This document shows positions 50,320 through 59,195 of a stretch of 64,000 bases of DNA, piece after piece. Source of the DNA: Variovorax sp. PMC12. GTDB taxonomy: Bacteria; Pseudomonadota; Gammaproteobacteria; Burkholderiales; Burkholderiaceae_C. The notes beneath the pieces are model-generated. The model was not told the origin of the DNA, searched no databases, and was given only the letters and a program-made list of their open reading frames with translations. The number at the start of each line of letters is the position of its first letter. Position 1 is the first letter of the stretch. The position numbers were made by a program, and so were the translations under genes. Location: the NCBI RefSeq assembly GCF_003019815.1, contig NZ_CP027773.1:4676501-4740500 (forward strand), given 5' to 3'.

Positions 50320-51582
50320 TCAGGGCCGAACCATCTTGCACTCAGTACCCTGAGCCAGCTCGTTCCCGGTATAGACCGCGTCAGTGCGAAAACCATAGTT
50401 CGTGCCCTCCCAGCCCACCTTCACGGTCTTGCCGTCCACCGGTGCAATGGTGTTCACCACCTGCGGCAGCAGCAACTGATGGTCTTCGCCGCGCATGCGC
50501 ACCGGTCCCACCACCGAATCGAAAGTCAGGTCTTCGAGTGCATGCGCCACCTTCACCGTGTCCGTGGAGCCTGCCTTGTTGATGGCCGCGGCCAGCAGGC
50601 GCGGCGTCATGTCGATGCGCGGCGCGAGGAAGTCCTTGCCCGTCTTGGCCTTGTAGGCCTTGGCCAGCGCGTCCACCTTCGGCGTGTCGGCCTCGCCCGG
50701 ATGCCATTCGGCCACCCACGTCAACTGCCCCAGCTTCGCCTGCGACACCGCGGTCACCGTGCCCGGCACCGAACCCGCGCTGTGGTTGAAGTAACGCAGG
50801 TTGTAGCCCGCGTCGCCCGCGGCCTTCAGCAGCAGCGTCATGTCCTGGCCCCAGTTGCCTGTGATGACCGAGTCGGCTCCGCTCTGCTTCACGTTGGCGA
50901 TGTACGGCGCGAAGTCCTTCACCCGGCCGATGGGGTGCAGCGTCTCGCCGACGAACTGGATGTCGGGCCGCGCGAGGCCCACCATCTGGCGGCCATAGCT
51001 GGCCCACTGCTTGCCGTGCGCATAGTCCTGGTTCAGCAGATAGACCTTCTTCACATCGGGCGTCTTCTTGATGTAGTTGGCCAGCGCCTTCATCTTCATC
51101 GCCGTGTTCGCCTCGGTCTGGAAGTGCCAGAAGCTGCAGGCCTTGCCCGTCATCTCCGGGTCGATGGAGGAATGGTTCAGCACGATCAGTTCCTTGCCCG
51201 GGTTGCGCTGGTTCCAGCGTGCCACCGACTGCACCAGCGCCGTGACCACCGACGATCCCGAGCCGCCCGTCACGATCGCCTTCGCACCCTGGTCGATGGC
51301 CGCCTGCAGCGCGCTCTGGCTTTCCTGCGCCGACAGCTTGCTGTCGAACTGCAGCAGCTGCAGCTTGGTGCCGCCGAGCACGCCGCCCTTGGCGTTGATG
51401 TCCTCGATGGCGTACTGCGTGTGCATCAGCATCAGCTCGCCGACATTGGCGAAGGGGCCCGAGAGCGGGTCGATGTAGGCGATCTTGTAGGTCTGCTGCT
51501 GCTGCTGGGCATGCGCGGCGCCCGCGATGCAAAGCACAGAGGCAAGGGCGATCCGCGCCAATGGCGCACGGTTGAACTTCAT
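50320..51582 (-). CDS. branched-chain amino-acid-type ABC transporter substrate-binding protein (LivK-like)
   Basis: 420-residue periplasmic binding protein of the type I fold. Signal peptide MKFNRAPLARIALASVLCIAGAAHAQ is cleaved near residue 26. YKIAYIDPLSGPFANVGELMLMHTQYAIEDINAKGGVLGG is the characteristic LivK/HAAT opening, and GGSGSSVVTALVQSVARWN plus NQDYAHGKQWA belong to the ligand cleft. No permease or ATPase genes lie in the window, so partners are elsewhere. The TetR gene 25 bases upstream may be co-transcribed. Ligand unknown; the facing acyl-CoA ligase/carboxylase pair suggests an organic acid. Confidence 0.92.
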   Translation of the reverse strand: MKFNRAPLARIALASVLCIAGAAHAQQQQQTYKIAYIDPLSGPFANVGELMLMHTQYAIEDINAKGGVLGGTKLQLLQFDSKLSAQESQSALQAAIDQGAKAIVTGGSGSSVVTALVQSVARWNQRNPGKELIVLNHSSIDPEMTGKACSFWHFQTEANTAMKMKALANYIKKTPDVKKVYLLNQDYAHGKQWASYGRQMVGLARPDIQFVGETLHPIGRVKDFAPYIANVKQSGADSVITGNWGQDMTLLLKAAGDAGYNLRYFNHSAGSVPGTVTAVSQAKLGQLTWVAEWHPGEADTPKVDALAKAYKAKTGKDFLAPRIDMTPRLLAAAINKAGSTDTVKVAHALEDLTFDSVVGPVRMRGEDHQLLLPQVVNTIAPVDGKTVKVGWEGTNYGFRTDAVYTGNELAQGTECKMVRP

Positions 51583-51607
51583 GGTCTGTCTCCGGAGGTT
51601 GTTGTCG

Positions 51608-52300
51608 TCAGGTCTTCGTTCGCAGCCCGATCACGCGGCTGGCCAGCCTGGTGAGCTCGGCCACCACCTCGTCGGGCGACAGGCGTCCGCCCGGCCGGTA
51701 CCAGCTGTACAGGAAGCCCGGCAGGCTGCAGGCGGCGAGCGCGGTGATCTTGGTCTCGGTGAAGTCGAGGTCGCCGTCGCGCCGCGCTTCTTCGAGCAGC
51801 GGGCACAGCAGGTCGTAGAAGTGATGCGCCAGCCTCTTCTGCGCGGCGAGGTATTCGGGCCGGTACACCTGCGGCTCGCGGTAGGCGAAGAAGGCGGCCG
51901 GGTGATGCGTGATGGTCGCGCGGATCAGCCGCTCGATGCCTTCGAGCACCTTCTCGCTGGCGCGTCGCGGGTCGGTGGCCGCGAAGTCGAGCGCGGTGAA
52001 GCAGTCGACCGCCGGGGCCCACGAGAGCGTCTCGAAGATTTCCTGCTTGTCGCGGAAGTAGTAGTACACGAAAGGCTTGGTCACGCCCAGCGCGCGAACG
52101 ATCTGCGCCATGGTCGTGTTGGCGTAGCCCTGCGCCGCGAACAGCTGCGCCGCCGCCTGCAGGATGCGCTCGCGCTGCAGGTCGGTGCCTTGCGTGGCGG
52201 CGCGCTGCCGGCCGGTGCCCTGCGGCAGGTGCGGCTGCGTGGTCGTTGTCTCGCTCTGGTCTCCAGAGGGTTTTTGCCGTGTCGCGGAAGTTATACCCAT
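51608..52300 (-). CDS. TetR-family transcriptional regulator
   Basis: 230 residues. HTH region QRERILQAAAQLFAAQGYANTTMAQIVRALGVTKPFVYYYFRDKQEIF. C-terminal domain with TISHHPAAFF-like FRATITHHPAAFFAYREPQVYRPEYLAAQKR is the TetR_C family found with fatty-acid or aromatic-acid catabolic genes. It has about 38 residues of low-complexity N-terminal extension. Start at 52300 (MGITSATRQK) is the only in-frame ATG close to the domain, and it lies inside the perfect palindrome at 52294-52305. Divergent from the acyl-CoA ligase. Confidence 0.85.
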   Translation of the reverse strand: MGITSATRQKPSGDQSETTTTQPHLPQGTGRQRAATQGTDLQRERILQAAAQLFAAQGYANTTMAQIVRALGVTKPFVYYYFRDKQEIFETLSWAPAVDCFTALDFAATDPRRASEKVLEGIERLIRATITHHPAAFFAYREPQVYRPEYLAAQKRLAHHFYDLLCPLLEEARRDGDLDFTETKITALAACSLPGFLYSWYRPGGRLSPDEVVAELTRLASRVIGLRTKT

Positions 52301-52305
52301 GGGTA
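52294..52305. promoter_or_regulatory. palindromic operator overlapping TetR start
   Basis: TACCCATGGGTA is a perfect 12-base palindrome in the divergent region between the TetR gene and the acyl-CoA ligase gene (52386). It includes the probable TetR ATG, so binding could block both transcription and initiation. Role inferred. Confidence 0.55.
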
Positions 52306-52385
52306 GGATTGTTCGTGCACCATGCGGCATTGGCAAGCGCCCGCCCTGCATGGGCGGCTATCGATAACCCTGAGAAAGTGACGCC

Positions 52386-53999
52386 ATGGAGACATTGCCC
52401 GACCGCCCCCAGCAGCCCCTGCACGAGTACCTGCGCACCCACGCGCGCGAGCGCGGCGCGAGCCCCGCGTGCATCTGGTACGGCCATGCCATGAGCTGGG
52501 CCGAGCTCGACCGCGCGAGCGATGCCTTCGCAGCGCGGCTGCAGGCCCTGGGCGTGAAGAAGGGCGAGCCGGTGGTGCTGTTCCTCAACAACTGCCCGCA
52601 GTACCTGGTGGCGCACTTCGGCATCCAGAAGATCGGCGCCATCGTCTGCCCGAGCGGCCCGCTCAACAAGGAGCACGAGCTGGCCTACCAGGTCAACGAC
52701 CTGAAGGCGCGGGTGATCATCGCGGCCGCGCCGTTGCTGCCGGTGGTGCGCAAGGTGCAGCCTGAAAGCGCGCTCGAACATGTGTTCGCGGTGCACTACG
52801 CCGACCTGCTGCCCGCGCAGCCCTCGCTCGACCTGCCGGCCGAACTGGCCGCCGAGCACGACGCAGCGCGCACCGTGCCCGAGGGCTGCGAAGACTTCCT
52901 CGCCGTGATGAAAGCCGATGCCAGGCCGCAGCCCGTGGCCATCGACATGGACGACGTGGCGCTCATGACCTACACCTCGGGCACCACGGGCCTGCCGAAG
53001 GGCGCGATGCTCACTTACGCCAACGCGCTCTTCAAGACGCGCGCGGCGGCCGACTGCAACGGCGTGGGGCCGGCCGACGTGCTGCTGTCCATCGCGCCGC
53101 TGTATCACATCGCCGGCATGCTGATGGGCGTGAACGTGCCGGTGCTCAGCGGCGCGGCCTCGGTGCTGCTGCACCGCTTCGACCCGCGCACCGTGCTGCA
53201 GGCCATCTCCACGTACAAGGTGAGCTGGTGGTACAGCATCGCGCCGATGAACGTGGCCTGCATGCAGGTGCCGGACATCGCGGCCTTCGACCTGGGCAGC
53301 CTGAAGATGAACCCGGTAACCAGCTTCGGCATCACATTCACCGAACCGCTCGCGCAGCAGTGGCGCTCGCATGCGCCCAACTGCACCTCGTTCGAAGCCG
53401 CCTACGGCCTGAGCGAGACCCACACCTGCGACACCTACACGCCGCACCATGCGCCGCGCTGGGGCACGCAGGGCATCGCGGTGCCGGGCGTGACCATCCG
53501 CATCATCGACACCGACACCCAGGCCGACATGCCGGTGGGCGAGGTCGGCGAGATCGTGCTGACCAGCAAGGGCTCGTTCAAGGGCTACTGGAACAAGCCC
53601 GAGGCCACCGCCGCCACGCTGCGCAACGGCTGGGTGCACACCGGCGACATGGGCAAGCTCGACGCCGACGGCTACCTCACCTTCATCGGCCGCTTCAAGG
53701 AAATGATCAAGGTCTCGGGCTACAGCGTGTTCCCGGAAGAGGTCGAGACCATCCTCATCAAGCATCCGGCGGTGGCGCAGGCGGCGGTCATCGCGCAGCC
53801 CGATGCGGAGAAGGGCGAGGTCGTGAAGGCCTTCATCGTGCGCAAGCCCGGCGCCGCGCTGGAGGCCGACGCGCTCGTGGCCTGGGCGCGCGACAACATG
53901 GCGAGCTACAAGGCGCCGCGCGCCGTGAGCTTCATCGACGCACTGCCGACCACCGGCGCCGGCAAGGTGCTGCGCCGGCTGCTCAAAGACAAAAGCTGA
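52386..53999 (+). CDS. AMP-forming acyl-CoA synthetase (long-chain/aryl acid type)
   Basis: 537-residue ANL-superfamily ligase activating a carboxylic acid to its CoA thioester. Motifs in order: P-loop LMTYTSGTTGLPKGAML, the A5 region EAAYGLSETHTCDTYTP, TGDMGKLDADGYLTFIGRFKEMIKVSGYSVFPEEVE (A7-A8 hinge) and the catalytic lysine in GAGKVLRRLLKD. The C-terminus has the expected Lys. It is ten bases upstream of the carboxylase gene, so the CoA ester it makes is likely carboxylated next. Substrate class cannot be read. Confidence 0.93.
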   Translation: METLPDRPQQPLHEYLRTHARERGASPACIWYGHAMSWAELDRASDAFAARLQALGVKKGEPVVLFLNNCPQYLVAHFGIQKIGAIVCPSGPLNKEHELAYQVNDLKARVIIAAAPLLPVVRKVQPESALEHVFAVHYADLLPAQPSLDLPAELAAEHDAARTVPEGCEDFLAVMKADARPQPVAIDMDDVALMTYTSGTTGLPKGAMLTYANALFKTRAAADCNGVGPADVLLSIAPLYHIAGMLMGVNVPVLSGAASVLLHRFDPRTVLQAISTYKVSWWYSIAPMNVACMQVPDIAAFDLGSLKMNPVTSFGITFTEPLAQQWRSHAPNCTSFEAAYGLSETHTCDTYTPHHAPRWGTQGIAVPGVTIRIIDTDTQADMPVGEVGEIVLTSKGSFKGYWNKPEATAATLRNGWVHTGDMGKLDADGYLTFIGRFKEMIKVSGYSVFPEEVETILIKHPAVAQAAVIAQPDAEKGEVVKAFIVRKPGAALEADALVAWARDNMASYKAPRAVSFIDALPTTGAGKVLRRLLKDKS

Positions 54000-54009
54000 G
54001 AGGTTCCGT

Positions 54010-57000
54010 TTGCTGTTTTCCAAAGTTCTGATTGCCAACCGCGGCGAGATCGCCGTGCGGCTGGTGCGCGCGCTGCGCGACCTGGACATCGCCAGCGTGG
54101 CGGTGCATGCGCGCGACGACGCGGCGGCGCTGCACGCGCAACTGGCCGACGTGGCGGTGGCGCTCGATGCCACCGGGCCCGCCGCCTATCTCGATGTCGC
54201 GGCGCTGATCGCGGTGGCGAAGGCGCAGGGTTGCGATGCGGTGCATCCCGGCTACGGCTTCCTCAGCGAGCGCGCCGACTTCGCACAGGCCTGCGCGGAC
54301 GCCGGCCTGGTCTTCATCGGCCCCACGCCGGAGCAGCTGGGCCTGTTCGGCGACAAGGCACGCGCGCGCGCGCTGGCCACGCAATGCGATGTGCCGGTGA
54401 TGCCCGGCAGCGCCGGCGCCGTGACGCTCGCGCAGGCGCAGGCCTTCTTCGCCGAGCAGCATGCGCAGGGCGCTGGCGTGATGGTCAAGGCCATCGGCGG
54501 CGGCGGCGGCCGCGGCATGCGCGCGGTGCTCGACGCGCAGGAGCTGCCGCAGGCGCACGCGCGCTGCATGTCGGAGGCCAAGGCCGCCTTCGGCATCGAG
54601 GGCGTGTATGTGGAGCGGCTGATGCGCAACGCGCGGCACATCGAGGTGCAGGTGCTGGGCGACGGCAAGGCTGTGGCCAGCCTCGGCGAGCGCGAATGCA
54701 CGCTGCAGCGGCGCTTCCAGAAGCTGGTGGAAATCGCGCCCAGCCCTTCGCTGCCCGAAGCCTTGCGCGCGCAGGTCACGCAGGCCGCGTTGCGCATGGC
54801 CAGGACGGTGGGCTATCGCGGGCTCGGCACCTTCGAGTTCCTGGTCGACGTGGAATCGTCGACGCTGCCCTTCGTCTTCATCGAGGCCAATCCGCGCCTG
54901 CAGGTCGAGCACACGGTGACGGAGGCGGTCACGGGGCTGGACCTCGTGCAACTGCAGATTTCGGTGGCGGCAGGCGAGCCGCTCGGCGCACTGGGCGTGG
55001 AGGCCGATCGCACGGCGGCGCAGCGCGGCTTTGCGGTGCAGTGGCGCATCAATGCGGAGACGCTCGATGCGCAGGGCAATGCGCGGCCTTCCGGCGGCGC
55101 GCTGGCTCGCTTCGACCTGCCCGCGGGGCCGGGCGTGCGCGTCGACACGCACGGCTATGCGGGGCTCGCGCCTTCGCCGCACTACGACACGCTGCTTGCG
55201 AAGCTGATCGTGCATTCGCCGTCGCCGCGATTCGCGGATGCGCTGCGGCGCTCGCTGCGCGCGCTGGACGAATGCCACATCGAAGGCATCGCCACCAACC
55301 TGTCGCTGCTGCGTGCCATTGCCGCGCGGCCCGAGTTCGCGACGCAGGCGGTGCACACACGTTTCGTCGAGGCGCACCTGGGCGATCTGCTTGCTGCTTC
55401 GGCGTTGCTTGAGAAGCAGGCAAGAAAGACCGCCGCCGCGCCTGCAGCCGAAGCCGCCATCGCGGACGACGGCTCGGACGAACTCACGGTGAAGGCGCCG
55501 ATGCCCGCGCGCCTCGTGCAGTTCGAAGTCGCCGTGGGCGACGTGCTGCCGGCCGGCGCGCAGCTCGGCGTGCTCGAAGCGATGAAGATGGAGCATCTGC
55601 TGCACGCACCCGTGGCGGGCCGCGTGGTCGCGTTGCTGGCCGCGCCAGGCGACTACCTCGTCGAAGGCCAGTCGCTGGTGCAGCTCGAAGCCGTCGATGC
55701 GCAGGCCGTGGAAGCCGAGGCGCGCGCCGAGCACGACCTCGATGCCATCCGCCCCGACCTGCAGAAGGTCATCGACCGCCATGCGCCCACGCTGGACATC
55801 AACCGCCAGGCCGCCGTCGGCAAGCGCCATGCGCAGGGCGGCCGCACCGCGCGCGAGAACATCGCGGACCTGTGCGACACCGCCTCCGACCCCGGCAACT
55901 TCATCGAGTACGGCGCGCTCGCCATCGCCGCGCAGACGCGCCGCCGCACGCTGCAAGACCTGATCGCCAACACGCCGGCCGACGGCATGGTCACCGGCCT
56001 GGGCAGCGTCAACGCGAAGCAGTTCGGCCCCGAGGCATCGCGCTGCGCGGTGCTGGCCTACGACTACACCGTGCTGGCCGGCACGCAGGGCATGCGCAAT
56101 CACCACAAGACCGACCGGCTGCTGGCGGTGGCGCACCAGCTGAAGCTGCCGGTCGTGCTGTTCGCCGAAGGCGGCGGCGGGCGGCCGGGCGACACCGACA
56201 TGCCGATCGTGGCGGGCCTGAACAACCACACCTTCAGCCAGTTCGCGGCGCTGTCGGGCAAGGTGCCGGTGGTCGGCATCGTGCATGGCCGCTGCTTCGC
56301 GGGCAACGCGGCGTTGCTGGGCTGCGCCGACGTGATCATCGCCACCAGGGGCAGCAACATCGGGATGAGCGGCCCCGCGATGATCGAAGGCGGCGGTCTC
56401 GGCACCTTCGCGCCCGAGCAGATCGGGCCGAGCAGCGTGCAGTCGCGCAACGGCGTGATCGACATCCTGGTGGACGACGAGGCGGCGGCCGTGGCGGCGG
56501 CGAAGCAATATCTCTCGTACTTCCAGGGCCCGACCTCCGACTGGCAGTGCGCCGACCCGCGCACGCTGCGCCACGTGGTGCCCGAGAACCGCCTGCGCGT
56601 GTACGACGTGCGCGCCGCCATGCGCGGCGTGGCCGACACCGGCTCGCTGCTCGAACTGCGCGCGGGTTTCGGTGCCGGTGTGGTCACCGCGCTGGCGCGC
56701 ATCGAGGGCCGGCCGGTGGGCCTGATGGCCAACAACCCGCATCACCTGGGCGGCGCGATCGACGTCGAGGCGGCCGACAAGTCCGCGCGCTTCATGCAGC
56801 TGTGCAATGCGCACGGGCTTCCGATTGTTTCGTTGTGCGACACGCCCGGCTTCATGGTCGGCCCCGAAATCGAGGCGCGGGCGCAGGTGCGGCACGTGTG
56901 CCGCATGTTCATGGTGGCCTCGCATCTGCGCGTGCCGTTCTTCGCGGTGGTGCTGCGCAAGGGCTACGGCCTGGGCGCGCAGGCGATGACGGCGGGCGGC

Positions 57001-57306
57001 TTCGATGCGCCGGTCTTCACCGTGGCCTGGCCGACCGGCGAGTTCGGCGCAATGGGCCTCGAAGGCGCCGTGCGGCTGGGTTTCCGCAAGGAACTGGCCG
57101 CCGTGCCGGAAGGCGACGAGCGCGACGCACTGTTCAAGAAGCTCTTGGCGCAGCAGTACGCCAACGGCGAGGCGATCCACATGGCGCAGACACTGGAGAT
57201 CGACGCTGTGATCGATCCGGCGGACACGCGCACCTGGCTGGTGCGCGGGCTGGATTCGGCCGCGGGCCGCCACGAAGCCGTCTCGCCCTACGTGGACACC
57301 TGGTAA
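54010..57306 (+). CDS. single-chain biotin-dependent acyl-CoA carboxylase (BC–BCCP–CT)
   Basis: 1098 residues uniting three activities. Biotin carboxylase (about 1-450): FSKVLIANRGEIAVRLVR, GGGGGRGMR, FIEANPRLQVEHTVTE. BCCP (about 490-560): biotinyl lysine K526 in EAMKMEHLLHAP. Carboxyltransferase (about 590-1098): N-part with GTQGMRNHHKTDRLLAVA and FAEGGGGRPGDTD, C-part with LCDTPGFMVGPEIEARA and GYGLGAQAMTAGG. Start is TTG at 54010. Domain order matches the single-chain long-chain acyl-CoA carboxylases described from mycobacteria. Substrate unknown, supplied by the upstream ligase. Confidence 0.94.
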   Translation: MLFSKVLIANRGEIAVRLVRALRDLDIASVAVHARDDAAALHAQLADVAVALDATGPAAYLDVAALIAVAKAQGCDAVHPGYGFLSERADFAQACADAGLVFIGPTPEQLGLFGDKARARALATQCDVPVMPGSAGAVTLAQAQAFFAEQHAQGAGVMVKAIGGGGGRGMRAVLDAQELPQAHARCMSEAKAAFGIEGVYVERLMRNARHIEVQVLGDGKAVASLGERECTLQRRFQKLVEIAPSPSLPEALRAQVTQAALRMARTVGYRGLGTFEFLVDVESSTLPFVFIEANPRLQVEHTVTEAVTGLDLVQLQISVAAGEPLGALGVEADRTAAQRGFAVQWRINAETLDAQGNARPSGGALARFDLPAGPGVRVDTHGYAGLAPSPHYDTLLAKLIVHSPSPRFADALRRSLRALDECHIEGIATNLSLLRAIAARPEFATQAVHTRFVEAHLGDLLAASALLEKQARKTAAAPAAEAAIADDGSDELTVKAPMPARLVQFEVAVGDVLPAGAQLGVLEAMKMEHLLHAPVAGRVVALLAAPGDYLVEGQSLVQLEAVDAQAVEAEARAEHDLDAIRPDLQKVIDRHAPTLDINRQAAVGKRHAQGGRTARENIADLCDTASDPGNFIEYGALAIAAQTRRRTLQDLIANTPADGMVTGLGSVNAKQFGPEASRCAVLAYDYTVLAGTQGMRNHHKTDRLLAVAHQLKLPVVLFAEGGGGRPGDTDMPIVAGLNNHTFSQFAALSGKVPVVGIVHGRCFAGNAALLGCADVIIATRGSNIGMSGPAMIEGGGLGTFAPEQIGPSSVQSRNGVIDILVDDEAAAVAAAKQYLSYFQGPTSDWQCADPRTLRHVVPENRLRVYDVRAAMRGVADTGSLLELRAGFGAGVVTALARIEGRPVGLMANNPHHLGGAIDVEAADKSARFMQLCNAHGLPIVSLCDTPGFMVGPEIEARAQVRHVCRMFMVASHLRVPFFAVVLRKGYGLGAQAMTAGGFDAPVFTVAWPTGEFGAMGLEGAVRLGFRKELAAVPEGDERDALFKKLLAQQYANGEAIHMAQTLEIDAVIDPADTRTWLVRGLDSAAGRHEAVSPYVDTW

Positions 57307-57371
57307 CCGCGCGCTAGACCTCGTAACGACCGGGGTAAAGGCGGCTCCGTAAACTGGGCGGCTTTGCGCGC

Positions 57372-58694
57372 ATGGAATTGATTTCACGTTGGCGGGCTCG
57401 GTTCTGCGCGGGCGCCGCAACGCATTGGATGGTCGCATGGCTCCTTGCCGCGGTGGGTGCCGGCGTGTGGGCATTGCCATCCGCCGGCCAGCCGCCCCGG
57501 CAGCCCGCCGAGGCCCATTGGGTCGCCAGCTGGGCTGCGGCGCCCATGGAGTTCAGCGAGCTCATGGCGAACCCCACCACCGCACCGCTGGCGGGGCCCG
57601 GCAAGCACGTGTTTCGCGGCCAGACGCTGCGCCAGCTGGTGCAGCCCGCGCTGGACGGAAGCCGCGTGCGCGTGCGCTTCTCCAACCGCTTCGGCAAGGC
57701 GCCGCTGCGCATCGCCGCGGCGAGCGTGGGGCTGGTCACGGGCGGGAACGCGGTGTCTCCGGCCACGCTGGGCCCGCTGCGCTTCGGCGGCCGCGGCAGC
57801 CTCACCATCGCGCCGGGCGCGGACGCCTGGAGCGACGGCATCGACCTGAAGGCCGAGGCCGGCCAGACCCTGGCGGTGAGCACCTACCTCGACCAGCCGA
57901 CGCCCTTCGCGACCATCCACCAGAACGGCCAGGGCACGAGCTGGGTCGTCCCTGGCAACGCCACCGGGACGGCCAAACTGCAAGGCGCGGCGCCGCTGGC
58001 GCTCAACCACATCGTGACCGGCCTCGACGTGATGACGAGCCAGCCGGCCCGCATCGTGGTGGCCTTCGGCGACTCCATCACGGCGGGCGGCAACGACGCC
58101 AGCGGCGGTTCCTACCCCGTCATGCTCGCCACGCGGCTGCGCGACAGCCCGCAGGTGCCGGCCGGGCTGTCGGTGATCAACATGGGCATCGGCGGCAACC
58201 GGCTGCTGCTCGACAGCTCGGGGCCCAGCGGCATGTCGCGCTTCGCGAAGGACGTGCTGGCGCAAAGCGGCGTGACGCACGTGATCGTGCTGATGGGCAC
58301 CAACGACATCGGCCGCGCAGCGTTCGCCGGCGTGCCCGGGTTCCCGCACATCGCGTCAGAGGCGCCCACTGCCGAGCGCATCACCGAAGGCCTCGAGCAG
58401 CTCATCAAGCAGGCGCGCGCCAAGGGCGTGAAGCTGATGATCGGCACCGTGCCGCCGTTCCGGAACACGCCCTACTGGACGCAGGCGACCGAGGCCATGC
58501 GCGGCGCGGTCAACACCTGGATCCGCGGCCGGCAGGACGTGGACGGCGTGATCGATTTCGACGCCGTCCTGCGCGACCCCGCCGATCCGCTCGCGCTGAA
58601 CCCGAAGTACGACAGCGGCGACCACCTGCACCCGAACAAGGCCGGGCATGCGGCGATGGCTTCGGCCGTCGACCTGAAGGAACTGATGGAGTGA
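57372..58694 (+). CDS. secreted SGNH/GDSL hydrolase
   Basis: 440 residues with an N-terminal signal segment (MVAWLLAAVGAGVWALPSAGQ, about 19-40), probably periplasmic or exported. SGNH blocks: IVVAFGDSITAGG (nucleophile Ser), GIGGNRLL (block II Gly), LMGTNDIG (block III Asn) and GDHLHPNKAGH (block V Asp/His). An N-terminal β-rich domain (about 45-215) precedes the hydrolase part, as in rhamnogalacturonan-acetylesterase-like proteins. Substrate likely an acetylated or acylated carbohydrate; not determinable. The start follows a 65-base gap after the carboxylase. Confidence 0.9.
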   Translation: MELISRWRARFCAGAATHWMVAWLLAAVGAGVWALPSAGQPPRQPAEAHWVASWAAAPMEFSELMANPTTAPLAGPGKHVFRGQTLRQLVQPALDGSRVRVRFSNRFGKAPLRIAAASVGLVTGGNAVSPATLGPLRFGGRGSLTIAPGADAWSDGIDLKAEAGQTLAVSTYLDQPTPFATIHQNGQGTSWVVPGNATGTAKLQGAAPLALNHIVTGLDVMTSQPARIVVAFGDSITAGGNDASGGSYPVMLATRLRDSPQVPAGLSVINMGIGGNRLLLDSSGPSGMSRFAKDVLAQSGVTHVIVLMGTNDIGRAAFAGVPGFPHIASEAPTAERITEGLEQLIKQARAKGVKLMIGTVPPFRNTPYWTQATEAMRGAVNTWIRGRQDVDGVIDFDAVLRDPADPLALNPKYDSGDHLHPNKAGHAAMASAVDLKELME

Positions 58695-58819
58695 ATGTGC
58701 GCGATTGCGCCGGGAGAATCGCGAAACAGCTCTACATAAGACTTCGTGTCCCGCTTACAGGCGGTTCACATGAGCCCGGCAGCATGAAGGCTCTTCCAAC
58801 TACTCATGAGGAGTCCTTC

Positions 58820-59194
58820 ATGAAAAAAATCGCATTGGCTCTTTCCATCGGTACGGCTTCGCTTCTGTCCGTGGGCGCTCTGACCGTTCCCACCGCCGCG
58901 CAGGCGCAACCCGTGGTCACCGTCCAGGTGGCGCCGCCTCCGCCGCGCTTCGAGCGCGTGCCGCCGCCGCGCCGCGGTTTCGTCTGGGCGCCGGGGCACT
59001 ATGAATGGCGTGGCGGCCGCCATGTGTGGGTGCGCGGCAACTGGGTGCGCGCCCGTCCGGGCTATGCGTACCGTGCGCCCGAATGGCGCCAGGACGGCGG
59101 CCGCTGGGTGTACAACGCCGGCCGCTGGGACCGCGACGGCGACGGGGTGCCCAACCGCTACGACCGCCGGCCGAACAATCCCTACAGGAACTGA
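58820..59194 (+). CDS. secreted WXXGXW/YXWGXW repeat protein with Asp-rich end
   Basis: 124 residues. Signal peptide ends near AQAQP (about residue 29). The mature protein has Pro/Arg-rich and aromatic repeats (WAPGHYEWRGGRHVWVRGNW, WRQDGGRWVYNAGRWDRDG), the BcpO-like YXWGXW family. The C-terminus DRDGDGVPNRYDRRPNNP has the DxDxDG pattern of thrombospondin type-3 calcium loops. GAGGAG precedes the ATG. Envelope role, unknown; often stress-induced in relatives. Confidence 0.8.
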   Translation: MKKIALALSIGTASLLSVGALTVPTAAQAQPVVTVQVAPPPPRFERVPPPRRGFVWAPGHYEWRGGRHVWVRGNWVRARPGYAYRAPEWRQDGGRWVYNAGRWDRDGDGVPNRYDRRPNNPYRN

Positions 59195-59195
59195 C

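Noticed and set aside
53983..57480. Long open frame antisense to the carboxylase
   Set aside because: All carboxylase, biotin and CT motifs are on the plus strand; the antisense frame has none.
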